Below, in pieces: positions 37,835-49,600 of a stretch of 64,000 nucleotides of DNA (position 1 is its first letter; each line of letters starts with the position of its first letter). The stretch is from Apostichopus parvimensis (taxonomy: Eukaryota; Echinodermata; Holothuroidea; Aspidochirotida; Stichopodidae). The position numbers and the translations under genes were made by a program. The stretch covers positions 179,173 to 243,172 of the forward strand of contig KN883836.1 of the NCBI GenBank assembly GCA_000934455.1. Direction: 5' to 3'. The notes below the pieces were generated by a model, which had not been told where the DNA came from, made no database searches, and saw only the letters and a list, made by a program, of their open reading frames with translations.

Positions 37835-38020
37835 GTGGTAACTGGAGGCATGTATCGTCAACTATTTCCACTTTCATATTTGAGGAAAGTATTTCGAATC
37901 GACAATGATGAATTTCGTTGCGTATTTAACAACAAGGGTAATTCCTCTTATTTCGCTACCCATGCACACGTTTATTTGAGAAGCATGTCTGATACATTTA
38001 AGAAATTTGTTAACACGTAA
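37835..38020 (+). pseudogene. Possible Ig half-domain relic
   Basis: An open stretch reads VFRIDNDEFRCVFNNKG and ATHAHVYL, which fits the D-x-F-x-C end of an Ig domain. No clean acceptor, N-terminal half or phase-1 donor was found. It could be a broken exon of the plus-strand Ig gene at 35542. Confidence 0.3.
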
Positions 38021-38070
38021 TTGAACAGTTATTTCAATGCTTGATAGTATGGACTTATTACTCTGAGATA

Positions 38071-38426
38071 CAGTGGCGGAGCTAGGGATATTGGTCAGAG
38101 GGGGCGGGAATGATTTGTAGGGGCGCTTTCGACACTATCTAAGCGGAGCGCCATCGGTTGGCGCGGAGCGTACAGATATTTTTTGGGTAAAGATACTCCC
38201 TAGATAGCAGGAAATGACCCTTTCCGGGCCTGGCTAATTTGAAGATAAACGAAGAATAAATAGGTGTCATTGCCATTTTGTCAGAAAATTACACCAACAA
38301 AATGTGACAAATGTCAAAAGGTAGATAAGACCACAATGAAAAAGTCAATAATCGCGAATATGTAAAAAGTAGTAAAAAGCTGAAAAGGGCGCCAGCAGTC
38401 CATTTGAGTCCGTCAGGGGGGGGGGG
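38071..38426. mobile_element. hAT-type element related to 20494-21359, cut by a gap
   Basis: It begins CAGTGGCGGAGC and shares the internal CTATCTAAGCGGAGCGCCA block with the first element. It ends in a poly-G run at the assembly gap, so the right end and target duplication cannot be seen. Confidence 0.55.
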
Positions 38427-38726
38427 NNNNNNNNNNNNNNNNNNNNNNNNNNNNNNNNNNNNNNNNNNNNNNNNNNNNNNNNNNNNNNNNNNNNNNNNNN
38501 NNNNNNNNNNNNNNNNNNNNNNNNNNNNNNNNNNNNNNNNNNNNNNNNNNNNNNNNNNNNNNNNNNNNNNNNNNNNNNNNNNNNNNNNNNNNNNNNNNNN
38601 NNNNNNNNNNNNNNNNNNNNNNNNNNNNNNNNNNNNNNNNNNNNNNNNNNNNNNNNNNNNNNNNNNNNNNNNNNNNNNNNNNNNNNNNNNNNNNNNNNNN
38701 NNNNNNNNNNNNNNNNNNNNNNNNNN
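38427..38726. other. Assembly gap of 300 N
   Basis: Runs of N replace sequence directly after an 11-base G run. The round size suggests an estimated gap. Confidence 0.99.
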
Positions 38727-38929
38727 TCTTTTTTTCAAACTTTGAATTCAATGTACAATTTTGTTTTTCCATTTTCGTAAATAAACAATAGCTATTTCTA
38801 AAATAGCGACCATAATTGTGAAAACTAAAGTGACCGATTAACCAAGTATATTAGAGTAATACCAATTTCGAAATATATAATATACATTCCCACGCAGCAG
38901 ATGATCAAGGTATAACTGAATCAGGACAA

Positions 38930-41900
38930 ATAAATAGTGACTCCGAAAACCTAAACATCAAAAAGTGAAGAACAACTAGAAAATGTTGCGTAAAGGTTAT
39001 TGTAAGAAATGGGAGAGCGAGTTTCAAACTTATGAAGATATTTCTCCACCTGTAGTAAGAATTTAAACTTATTGAAGAATGAATTTGCGTTTGGAATACC
39101 ACTGTTCATTTTTCCTGATAAATATAATTCTTCATATAAAAGATAAGGAAATTCATAGAGTGTTTTACTTGAAGACGATAACCAAAACATATATCTTGCT
39201 TAGAGAAAACAAATTGTCTATTTAATATTTTCTGCTCTACATTTAAAGTTGGAGATAATATTACACTCCCAAAATAAATGAACTAACGTTTCATCTCTTT
39301 CACCACAGAACGTACACCGTGGATTATCCTCCCTATTCATTAAAAAAGGAAATATTTAGTACCTAAAATACGATGTATAAAGCGAAACTGAAAGTATTGA
39401 ATCTTAGTATCTCTAAGTGACTGGGAAGGAATCTGAAAGCTCACCTGAAGCTCACCTATATTGAAGTGCAAATTCCATTTAGAGATTGACTTCGGTGGTG
39501 TTACGAATCTCTGGATAAGCTGATTATATATATAACGTGAAAGGAATCGCATGTTATGAATAGAATCTAGTAAAGACACCCCATGGTTATCACCCTGGGT
39601 AAATAACTCTTTCCAATGACTGGGAATTGCGTGGATAATACCGTAATACGTTGTAAGAGGACAATTAAAGTTATACTTTTTTTGTCAACGACGAGTGTGA
39701 TAAGAAACAGTAGTTGTCATCTAATAAATCTTTTAAAGATGTAATCCCCTTGTCCTGCCAGGATTTATAAAAAACAACTTGATGATCAACTTTAATATAA
39801 TGATTATTCCAAATGATTTGATCCTTGATATTACAAGTTGGGTTCTGAAATGCAAAACGGGACCAGCCATGGATAACATCATTTAAAAACTTATTAGTAG
39901 TCTTAATGTCTTCATAGGAAAAATTACAAACAAATAAAAGATGTTTGCCAAAATTCCTTAGATATATGTTGAAGTATAATTTCCATAATGCAACACTTTT
40001 GTCATGATATCGCCTCACCCAAGTACATTTTAAACCATCAATGAAGCTGTTAAGATGAACTGCTTTTAACCCACCACTGGAAATAGGACTTATTAAAGTA
40101 GTAAGCCTAATTTTATCAGGTTTTCCTGACCAAATAAACTTATAAATAATCGACTCAATCAACTTAATGAAATATTCAGGCGGGTTCGGAAGATTCTGAA
40201 AAAGATAGACAAACTGAGAGATTGCAAATGACTTACCTAGGACAATTTTACCAATAGGGGTGAGGTCTGGACATGACCACATATTAAGAATATTTTTGAG
40301 GGGAGAAAGCTTGGGGAGAAAATTCAGCCGAAACAGACTATCTCTGTCATTACTAACCACAATACCCAATACAGTGGTTGGGCCATTGGTCCACTTAAGA
40401 TCATTACTATCTATAAAATGAGGCTTCCTAGTAATCAAAGGGCCAAGTGGACAAATATTGGTCTTCTCATAGTCTACTTTAAGGCCAGATGCCAATTCAA
40501 AATCCCTAAAAATATGAACAATTTCACTCAGAGAAGTGTGGGAACTATCAAGAAAAATTGAAGTATCATCTGCATACTGCATAATCTTAATCTCTTCATT
40601 AAGAATTGAAATACCACGGATAAGTGGATTGGAATTAATATTAATAGCTAAAATTTCAGCGCAGATAATAAAGATATAAGGACTTAAAGGGCATCCCTGT
40701 CTCACTCCTCTATAAATAGAAAATGACTTAGATAAATAACCGTTGTTAGTGACTGATGCCGTAGGGTTGCAATAAACAGTACGGACCCAATGACAAAAAT
40801 TGTCATTAAATTTGAAAAATGTCAACACTGAAATATAAAATTCCAATTCAACTTATCAAAGGCTTTCTCAAAATCAATAAACAGTAAAAAACCGGGATAG
40901 ATTGTTCTCTGCAGAAATCAATAGTATCAAGAACACAGCAAATATTCTCGCCAATAAAGCGACCTTTCATAAAACCAGTTTGATTGGGGCCAATAATAGA
41001 AGAAAGAACTCTTTTTGCCCTCGCTGCTAATGCTTGAACAAATTTTATAATCAGTATTTAAAAGTGAAATTGGGCGAAAATTCTTAACGAGAGTGTGGTC
41101 TTTCCCAGGCTTAGGAATAAGGCAGAGGACACTACGAGTTTGCCCGTCGGAGAGGGAACCCTGAGAATAAGCATAGTTCAAAGAGGAAGTTACGATAGAA
41201 CCAATACTTGACCAAAATTGCTTGTAGAAGTCTAGAGGGAGCCCATCGCTGCCAGGACTCTTACTGTTAACCATACAAAAAAAGGGCAACTTTACATTCA
41301 CTCTTGGATAAAAAACCGTCACACGAATCTGCCTCTTCATTATCGAAAAACTTATAGACTACAGCATGATCGAAAAAAGTAGAATTATTAGTCTCTTCTC
41401 CCTTATACAAATTATCGTAAAAAGAGCGTAATTCGTTAAGAATTTCAAAATTCTGAGATAAAATAAAACCATTATCATCTTTCAAATGACTAATAACCTT
41501 TGTTTTCCTATTACTGCTTTCGAGATTCAAAACGTATGTTGTATTCCTTTCTCCTTGTTCCACCCATTCAGCTCTAGAACGAATAATTATGCCCTTTAAT
41601 TTATAATCAAAAATATGTTCTAACTTATTCCTTGCAATATTCAAATTATTAAGTACCTCCGTAGACTGAGTCATATGAAACTGTTTCTCTAACTCTGCGA
41701 TGTGTCTAAGGAGATGAAGCTCATGATGCTTTCTTTCCTTTGCTTTTTTCTTACTATAGTTAATAAAAGCAACACGGATTTTATACTTAATATACTCCCA
41801 TTTCATTGAACATACTTAATGCTAATTTCTAAATCAATAATGGAGTGATCTGAAAGGACGCTAGGGAGAATAGAGGATTTGGTATCAGAATTTACCAAAC

Positions 41901-42534
41901 TACGAGAGATTAAAAAAAATCCAGCCTACAACAAATATCATACGAACTATTTGATCTCCAAGTAAATTCTTTGCTGTGGGGATTTCTCTCTCTCCAAATA
42001 TCAATTAAATTAAAATTAGGCATTAAATCTAAACACTTATCACGAGCGTTAAAATTGGTCCTAGGATTCCCTCTTGATTTATCGATAGCCAGATTAAACA
42101 CAAAATTAAAATCAACACCAATAATTATAGAATCACAAGAAAAAATTATGGAGTTTAGCACAGATATCACTGAAAAAATCAGAATCATCGAAGTTGGGAC
42201 CATAAATACAAACCAAAGTGAGAATACTGTCGAATATTTTGAATTCGCCAAAAATACTTCTGCCGTTGGCAGATGCAGAAATGTGTAGAATGGTCACCTC
42301 TAACCGAGGGTGCAACAGAATAAAAACCCCTCTACTTGATGAAGTCCCGTGACTAAAAATGATATCACCTCCCCATTCATTGCGCTAATAAGATTCATCG
42401 CTTGCTATACTATGAGTTTCTTGTAAAAAATAAACATCTCTATCGAGAGTATGGAGGAACGTGAAAATCTTTCGCCGTTTTTTATGCTGCCTAATTCCAC
42501 GAACATTAAAAGTACTAATACGTAACAAGGTCAT
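38930..42534 (-). pseudogene. LINE ORF2: endonuclease and reverse transcriptase (degenerate)
   Basis: It starts with ATG at 42534 and ISTFNVRGI, YFLQETHS and GVDFNFVFN, as in APE-type endonucleases, with a stop after about 49 codons. Next comes a linker with RSRAEWVEQGERNTTYVLNL (41267-41806) and then RT blocks SPGSDGLPLDFYKQFW, LIPKPGKDHTLVKNFRPISL, LLFIDFEKAFDKLNW, GVRQGCPLSPYIF and the catalytic QYADD (40846-39671). The 3' end keeps a CTFC...HLFWEC motif near 39290. Frame changes lie near 42250, 41900, 41300, 40990, 40850 and 39670. Confidence 0.9.
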
Positions 42535-43035
42535 GATGAAAAAAAGTATAAAATATTATAATAGGCTACTAGATAACCTACTACAGTACAATTTATTGTA
42601 CAAACAATAACACACCTTAGATGGCTTAACAAAATATAAGAAAAAATAATCAACTGGTTGAAGACCCCCCGCATTTATAAAACAGGGGGGTGTTTTTTTC
42701 ACCCAAATCAGCTGAAGTGGTTCAATCAACCAAAACAATAGCACTAGCCTGGGCTCATATATAGTGAGGGTAGCCTGTACTACATGTGAGTCAAAAAGAA
42801 AAAAAAGAAAAAAGTATTGAATATGCAACGGATAACTTACAATTGATGAGGACAAACTGTCCTTATGACACAACGATACAGTAGTCTATTGCCAATGAAA
42901 AATGAGTTCAAAATGAATATGGCTTTTCCGTGATGTCCCGCCATTTCCCTCCTTTGAAACGTTATTTTGTTCCCTGATCGTAGAGGTTCTTCACCTGGGT
43001 AGACCATTTCTTTTATTCAGTTAAATCTATTTTGG

Positions 43036-43305
43036 TTAAGTCATCGACGATGAAGAATGTCTGTTCTTCATAACGAAGACCTTATCCTTAAAGGAGTGAC
43101 ATCGTACCAGTATGTGAGGTGGTCTGCCCCCCTGCCCCCTGCCGTCTCTGTGGCATCGCTCGATGGAGATATTTGGAGCATCGGGCAGTAGAGGAGTTAC
43201 CATGCTTTTGAGGATCGCTTCAAAATCCTCCCCATCAGATTGAGGTATGCCGATATAATAAAAATTGAACTTTCTTTTTTCTCCTCTTTCATGCAATAAA
43301 GCCAC
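43036..43305 (-). pseudogene. LINE ORF1, C-terminal part
   Basis: It contains NFYYIGIPQSDGED and ISIERCHRDGRG followed by HILVRCHSFKDK, the conserved RNA-binding part of L1-type ORF1 proteins. The N-terminal coiled coil is missing, so the element is 5' truncated here. Confidence 0.75.
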
Positions 43306-43460
43306 AAGAAGATTACATAAGCATGTGAACAGGTAAATATAATTTGTATATACACAATTGTCTTTGTTGTATGATTATTTTGTAAAAACAATTACTTGCT
43401 GGAAATATATACATAAATGGATGTATGAAGAAAGATTTTAATAATTCAGTTTTTTTGTCT

Positions 43461-43613
43461 TTAATCATCGAAGCGAATATATATTTCCATGTCCTCGTTA
43501 CCCTGTTGTACCTTAAACATACAAAATGGCATTCTATCTGTTGGTTCCGATTTCTCTATCACAAAAGGGCATGACTTTTCCTTGGAGTCCGCCACGCACT
43601 TGAAAGATATAAC
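43461..43613 (-). CDS. ZU5-UPA gene exon 18: end of UPA and stop
   Basis: 50 codons and TAA, entered in phase 0 after CACTGCAG. It reads VISFKCVADSKEKSCPFVIE and ends EIYIRFDD. An ATTAAA lies on the minus strand at 43442-43437, just past the stop. Confidence 0.75.
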   Translation of the reverse strand, partial: VISFKCVADSKEKSCPFVIEKSEPTDRMPFCMFKVQQGNEDMEIYIRFDD

Positions 43614-46600
43614 CTGCAGTGAAAACAACAGACAATGTCGGGTAAACAGTGTCATTTCAACTGTTAGTAGAAATTCAGGCATCGTATTTTGAAGTGCTAG
43701 AATTCTGAACGAAATATGATATCAATAAGAAAGGAAAGCCTTCAATTACCCTCAAATGTTAAAATTATTTACATTTAAGCATTGATCTGTCAGACTTCAT
43801 GTTCGATTTTTATTTTTTTTCTCATCAGGTTTGATTACTTTTGCAAAATAAATATTGTGTAAGTTCTGCATCATAATGCATAATCATAACCATGTCATTT
43901 GCCAGCCTACATTTCTAGAGAAAAAAGATTAATGCAATACCTTTGGATTTTCCTTTGGCGTGATATATTTCCATTGCTTTGGTACCGTCTTGGTAAGAAA
44001 GATTTCCAGAGGCAAATTTCCTTCTTTTACGTAAATAAATGGTTTGCTTTGATAGACAAACATATTATCGTTAATACTCAAATTCTGAAAAAGAGCAATA
44101 CGACATTATCATGCGTCAGTTGGTTAATCTCCTTATTATTTCAAGATGACATATTACACATGATATAGTAACTGTCAACGATGCTAATAAGGTCAGATTA
44201 AACTCAAGGATAAAATCAGTATTTAAAGCTATAAAGAAACTTCGAAGCAACGGATGACTGCGGAAGCGGATGATTCCCAATCAGTAAATAAATCAGTTCA
44301 ATAGATACAAAGAAGCTAACGTAACTAAGGAAGGGACAAATAAATGCAAAACAAAAAGTCAAAAGAAACCGTAACATATAAAACAGAGACCAAACCTGAA
44401 TAAAACTAACTCAAGATGATGACATAGTCTAGTTAAAACATGGTTTTGCATTTTCGTATATTGACAAAAGAAGGAAAAAAAAGTTCCACTGGACCATTTA
44501 TACCTAATAAAAATAGATAAAGAACAATTCGTTTGCAACTAATCACCAAATCATTAGGCACGGTCTTAATTTACCTCTCGAGCAATTGGTATGTCCCAGT
44601 GATATCCGACCTCTATTTCTGCCAAGGAATCTTCTGTATATTTCAAACGTTTGCCAGCAGTGTAGACTCTTATTCTTTTTGCTTCGACTATGTTGTTGTT
44701 TACTTCATATTTCACCCAGCAAAAGCTCTGGACATATATGACGCAATTCGTCTCATTTAGTACAAACTTTGCATTTGAAACCGCTTCCCAGATAGGTGGA
44801 CCTTAGCAGAAATTGAAGTTTAAAAATAAAGGATAAGCTGACAACAACTCATTCTTTATTTACATAATCAATTTTATATTAATGTGAATACAGCCAAGGA
44901 TGTTATTATTCTAATAATGTAAAACATTATATCAATATAAATGTAAAGAAGGTTTAAACAAATCTACAAAGGTTTAATACTGAAAAGATAATTTTCAAGA
45001 ATTAAGCTAAACTTATTACGACCTGTTTTATATGACACCTACTTAATGGGGAAGACAACAACAGGAAGCTTCACTCTTACTGTTTATTATCACTGTATAA
45101 CTTGAAATTAAGCGTACACAGCCATCTGTGTGCTGTAGTTATAACATCGGTCAGTGCAATGTATTTACTGGGATAACATACACGACAGAACTAAATGGTT
45201 TCCCGCTTTGACAGCAATTTTATCATTTATTTTTTATTGCACTTGACAATTTCTTTACAAGGTAAACGCATAGTATTGACTGGACACGACGCAAACAGAA
45301 CAAACATTTCATGAAAACATTTGAAATTAAATAAGAATAATTGCCCTTTTGCTGATACAAACAACAGTTACACACTATTAGTGCCAGTTTCAACCATTTT
45401 CATTGGAGCATATTGTGTTGTAGTGAAATAATTCAGATAGTACAGGAGACCAGTGCAAGATGCCACACGGGTTAGTTGTCAAAGTGGCTATCATACGGAA
45501 TTTTTAGTGGGCGAAACGTTGCAACTGCTTTACAATAAGCTCATTGCGCCATATTGACATAGCTTCTGCCTGTGGAACCGTGAAGACTAGATGACGCTTG
45601 CTACCAGATGTGCTTAATTATCTAAACTGGTGATAGTAAGCTAACAAAATATTTTTTGGGGTTGCTCTTTTTATATGGAGATAAAAAAAGTATAAAAAAC
45701 ATATAAATTATTATTCATTCTTTAACATTCCTTAAATTTCCATGGCAGAATAAATCAAAAGGGAGCAAGAAATCTTCGGTATTTGCAATAAACAGTTAAC
45801 CTTCTAAAGAATTAATCTGTTAAAAAGTTACAAGAAAAGCAGTTATTACTGTTAGCCGTTTATCTGTCAACATTAAATAGGTACTCCCCATTTTTCATGC
45901 TAGAGCCCTAACTGTTTTACTAATTGACTTTCCGAGGGAGGGGGTGATGGGCATGATAAGATGTTTAAAACTTCCTGTTAACATGGTCTTAGTTATCTTG
46001 ATATAACAGTCTGTCCTGTTTATTGTCAATGCTGTGTTACGTTCCATTCAAATCGCAATTTACTGGTAACGTCATAACGTATGCTTTACCAGATACATGT
46101 GCTTATCAATGCGATTCTTGTTTGCCTGGAATGTATAATTTTGCCAAATAGTACCTCTATAAACAAAAAACTGTAAATTTCGCTAGGTCTTAACTCGCTA
46201 TCACCTTTGACATACAGACTAATAGAGTATATCTCGTTGGGTTATTCTCTGCAGAGGAAGAGTTCCAAACGGACATAATAAGATATACATCCAATTTTTC
46301 GATAGCAAAGGAATGCTCAAGAGATTTGTTTGTTGTGCTTACCTGTTTCGTGATGGCTGACATATACTTGCACTTGATTGTTTGTCTGTTGATAATTTTT
46401 TGTCAACTTCAAGCAATGTGGCAGAATTAACCGAACTGGTCTATGAAATTGCATTTTGTTAGGTAAAAGTTCTACCGCTACGGATGAATTACAGGAGAAG
46501 GTAGACACAGGAGCATCCAGTTGATCGAATGGAAGGATAGTCATCTCAATCAGAACCTTGCTTGGAGCAGCTCCTGTTGGAATGTCAAGTTCAACTCCAG

Positions 46601-49600
46601 TGTCCGGAATATGCATATTAGCTCCCTTAGACGCAACAGTTACGGCCACTTTAAGTTCTGCATTTAGTTGTCCTGTATTCAACAAATGAGGGCGAAAATA
46701 TTTTATCTGTGAGAACACTTGTGTACCTCGTGAGCATATTTAAATGCATTTAAGGAAGATTTTTTATTTCAAGATTCTGCCATTTCCTCGTTTTTCTATG
46801 TGTAATTCCGAATAAATTTACCATTACCCAGCAGAATACTAAACTTTTTATAATTTTTAAAAGTGGCGCAAAATGGTTCATAGTTGTTTTTGTTTTCCTT
46901 TTATTTGGGAAGAAATGCGCTAAATGATCAACTCAATTTGACGATATACACCTCAGTCTGATATATCATGACGTAACTGGACTAGCATGTTCAAAAACGT
47001 CAAAACCTGTTAAACTGTTGTAATTTTAAGCATTTGTGGCCTGTAGACATTCAATAGCTTGCATTTTTGGTAACAAACGAAAGCCTCAGCAAAGTAGCAA
47101 AGTAAATGTTCACATTATTTTACATCTGCGGGAACTCTTGAAGTATTGTTGATCCCAAATTTTATATTGAACAGTTTGTGTCTTTAAATGTAAAACTGCA
47201 TAGTTTGTCTCACGAAAGGATTCGTCATGTCCTAAATCATATAATATCTAAACATGTTTCCATGCCTTTATTTACCAGTAGTTTTTACCATAGGCATTAC
47301 TACGGGGGGGGGGGTGAGGAAGGGAGCACATGTGCCTCCCCACCTCCCCCCCCCCAACCCAAACTCACACATTTTTTCCCAGACCTTGATTTGGCTTTTC
47401 TTTTCAATTCGATCGGTAGTTTGGTTGGTTGGTTAACAATACTGATAACTCTGCGAGACTTGTATGCTTATACATTATGTCTTTACACAGGCCATAAGAG
47501 GATCGACCCATTGTGATAGTATATCGCTTAATAAATCTGGTAACACTTTTATGCAGTTAGCATAATTACATTTCCAAATATACAAGTGATACTAGGAATA
47601 ACCTGTAAATTTTGCACCACATTACATCTATAGGGGTTTTATAAAATTCAAAATTTTCTCAAAGGGGCAGGGGACACCACCTCCCCTTAGCCCCCCCCAC
47701 CACTTCCACTCATCAAATCCCTCCCTATGTATGACTTTTGTAAATGTGTGGGTTACCAGAGACTTTGTTGATAAAGCTATTCATAATTCGGTTGTTGGCT
47801 GGATTAGTAATAGAAATCTGTAAAACTTTTGAGTAGAGAGTTGAGTTGAATTGAGTTGAGAGTTATCTTTATGATATTATGTATTATTGTTATCGTCCTT
47901 GGCACTGGGTCTTCTCCATATATCAATGAACCCATCAACCCCCATCAACCGTTTACATGTCTCCATAGTTCTAATAGCAATTTCTTGGTATTCATACTAT
48001 TCTACTGCAATACTGCTATTATTGTGTTTTCAGTTAATTTGGCTCCTACTACTGGCATTACGTCCAAACTGAAAAACATTATCGTATGATCTACATATTA
48101 GGCACTTACTTTCGTTTAGAATGAACGAATCCTGGTATTCCAATCCTGAATGCATGCTGCCTCCCTGGAAGAAAATGACAAACAAGTAACATACGCCGTA
48201 CGAGTTTCATTTACATTAAGAGCGTGCTAAGTATCCCTTACTAGTCTCTCATAACTAATAACCAAAATGTTGAATCTGCTAATCGCAATGTTTCCAATAT
48301 GTTATCAAGGTTCTTTAACAAGTGTTGCCACTTTACCAAGGCCTATAAAATGTTAATTATGTAATATCACATGAATTATTTCTGGAATCCTAAAATCACA
48401 CATATACATACAAAATTATTCTAGGTTAGTGCAAAATCTCACTTCAGTAGCTAAGTTAAACCTATACATACTAAAAAATCGTGTCACAATTGCCATTGAT
48501 TTGTCAAGAACGATGTATTTATAATTTGGTTGAGGACCATACGGTTGACTCATGCAACACAACTCTTGAAAGTGATAAACAAATCCTCCACAAAGAGAGA
48601 GATGATGATTCCAGTTAGACTTTTGCATGTACAAATGGATTATCTTCAATGATAATGATAATGCTAATGATTTCATCAGTTACTTTTCTTTTGTTGGTAG
48701 AGAGTGAGGAAATAATTTTCCTCCTGTCAAGCATAACCCCGTAATCCATGTTAGAATTAATATCCCAAATTAGTGTGTGTTCTTGCCCTTCTAATGTTGA
48801 CAAAGTGAAGTTAGTTATCTCTATTTAATATGATAATAACATTCTTAAGGCAGATCAACACCTATAAAACTTTCCATCAATCATTTCAAGAGGTGTTTTT
48901 CTTCGTCGGAGCTGAACATCGATATTAAGTATATGAAAGTAGTTCAAGATTTTAGTCTGTAAGCCCGAAACATATTTTAAATTATAAAAATTTTGTGTCT
49001 CACCTTCTAATCGAAAAAAAAATAATAATGGAACTTTTAGCATATGATAGACAATATAAGTTTAACAGCAAATCACAAAATCATATTGACAAAATAATAT
49101 GATTTTCGCACAATTTATCTACTTTATCCTAAATTCACTTTTGAAACATTCACGGATTAAACTTCTACTGACGTTCCAATAATTCAGTTTACTTTATTGT
49201 TAATATTGTATCTCCCATACACAAGAACAAACGATATGTAATTTCTGCTAAGCTTACTTTTTCACTGTTATTTAACAAACATAATTTCTTTGGAAAATTA
49301 TATCACTGGTACAAACTAAATACATTCTTACCCCTGAATCTGTTGATTCAGTAATAACAGATTGTGTTTCATCACAAAAGTACGAATCTTCGTCTTTTCT
49401 TTGTGCTAAAACAAAATAAAACAGGAAAACCAAATCCTACAGGTTATAGACACTATTATTATTATTATAAATGATAAATAAATCATACATTTTGCAAATA
49501 TTGTAATTACATTCCAATGACGTTTTGTATATATGGCAAGGAGTTTCTTTTTTTTAACATGAACGGCACGGATGAATTTGTTCAAACTATTACGACAATT

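Larger units (their letters stand above)
38900..43305 (-). mobile_element. L1/Tx1-type LINE, 5' truncated and broken
   Basis: On the minus strand in order: the end of an ORF1, a spacer, an APE endonuclease, a reverse transcriptase and a C-terminal Cys/His motif. The reading frame of ORF2 is interrupted about six times, so it is dead. Its 5' end lies about 155 bp past the stop codon of the gene at 43461-61855, in the same orientation, so transcripts of that gene may read into it. Confidence 0.9.

Noticed and set aside
42660-42695. C-run/G-run inverted repeat between LINE ORF1 and ORF2, seen as a possible terminator or transposon end
   Set aside because: It lies within the LINE spacer and has no target duplication; probably part of the LINE.
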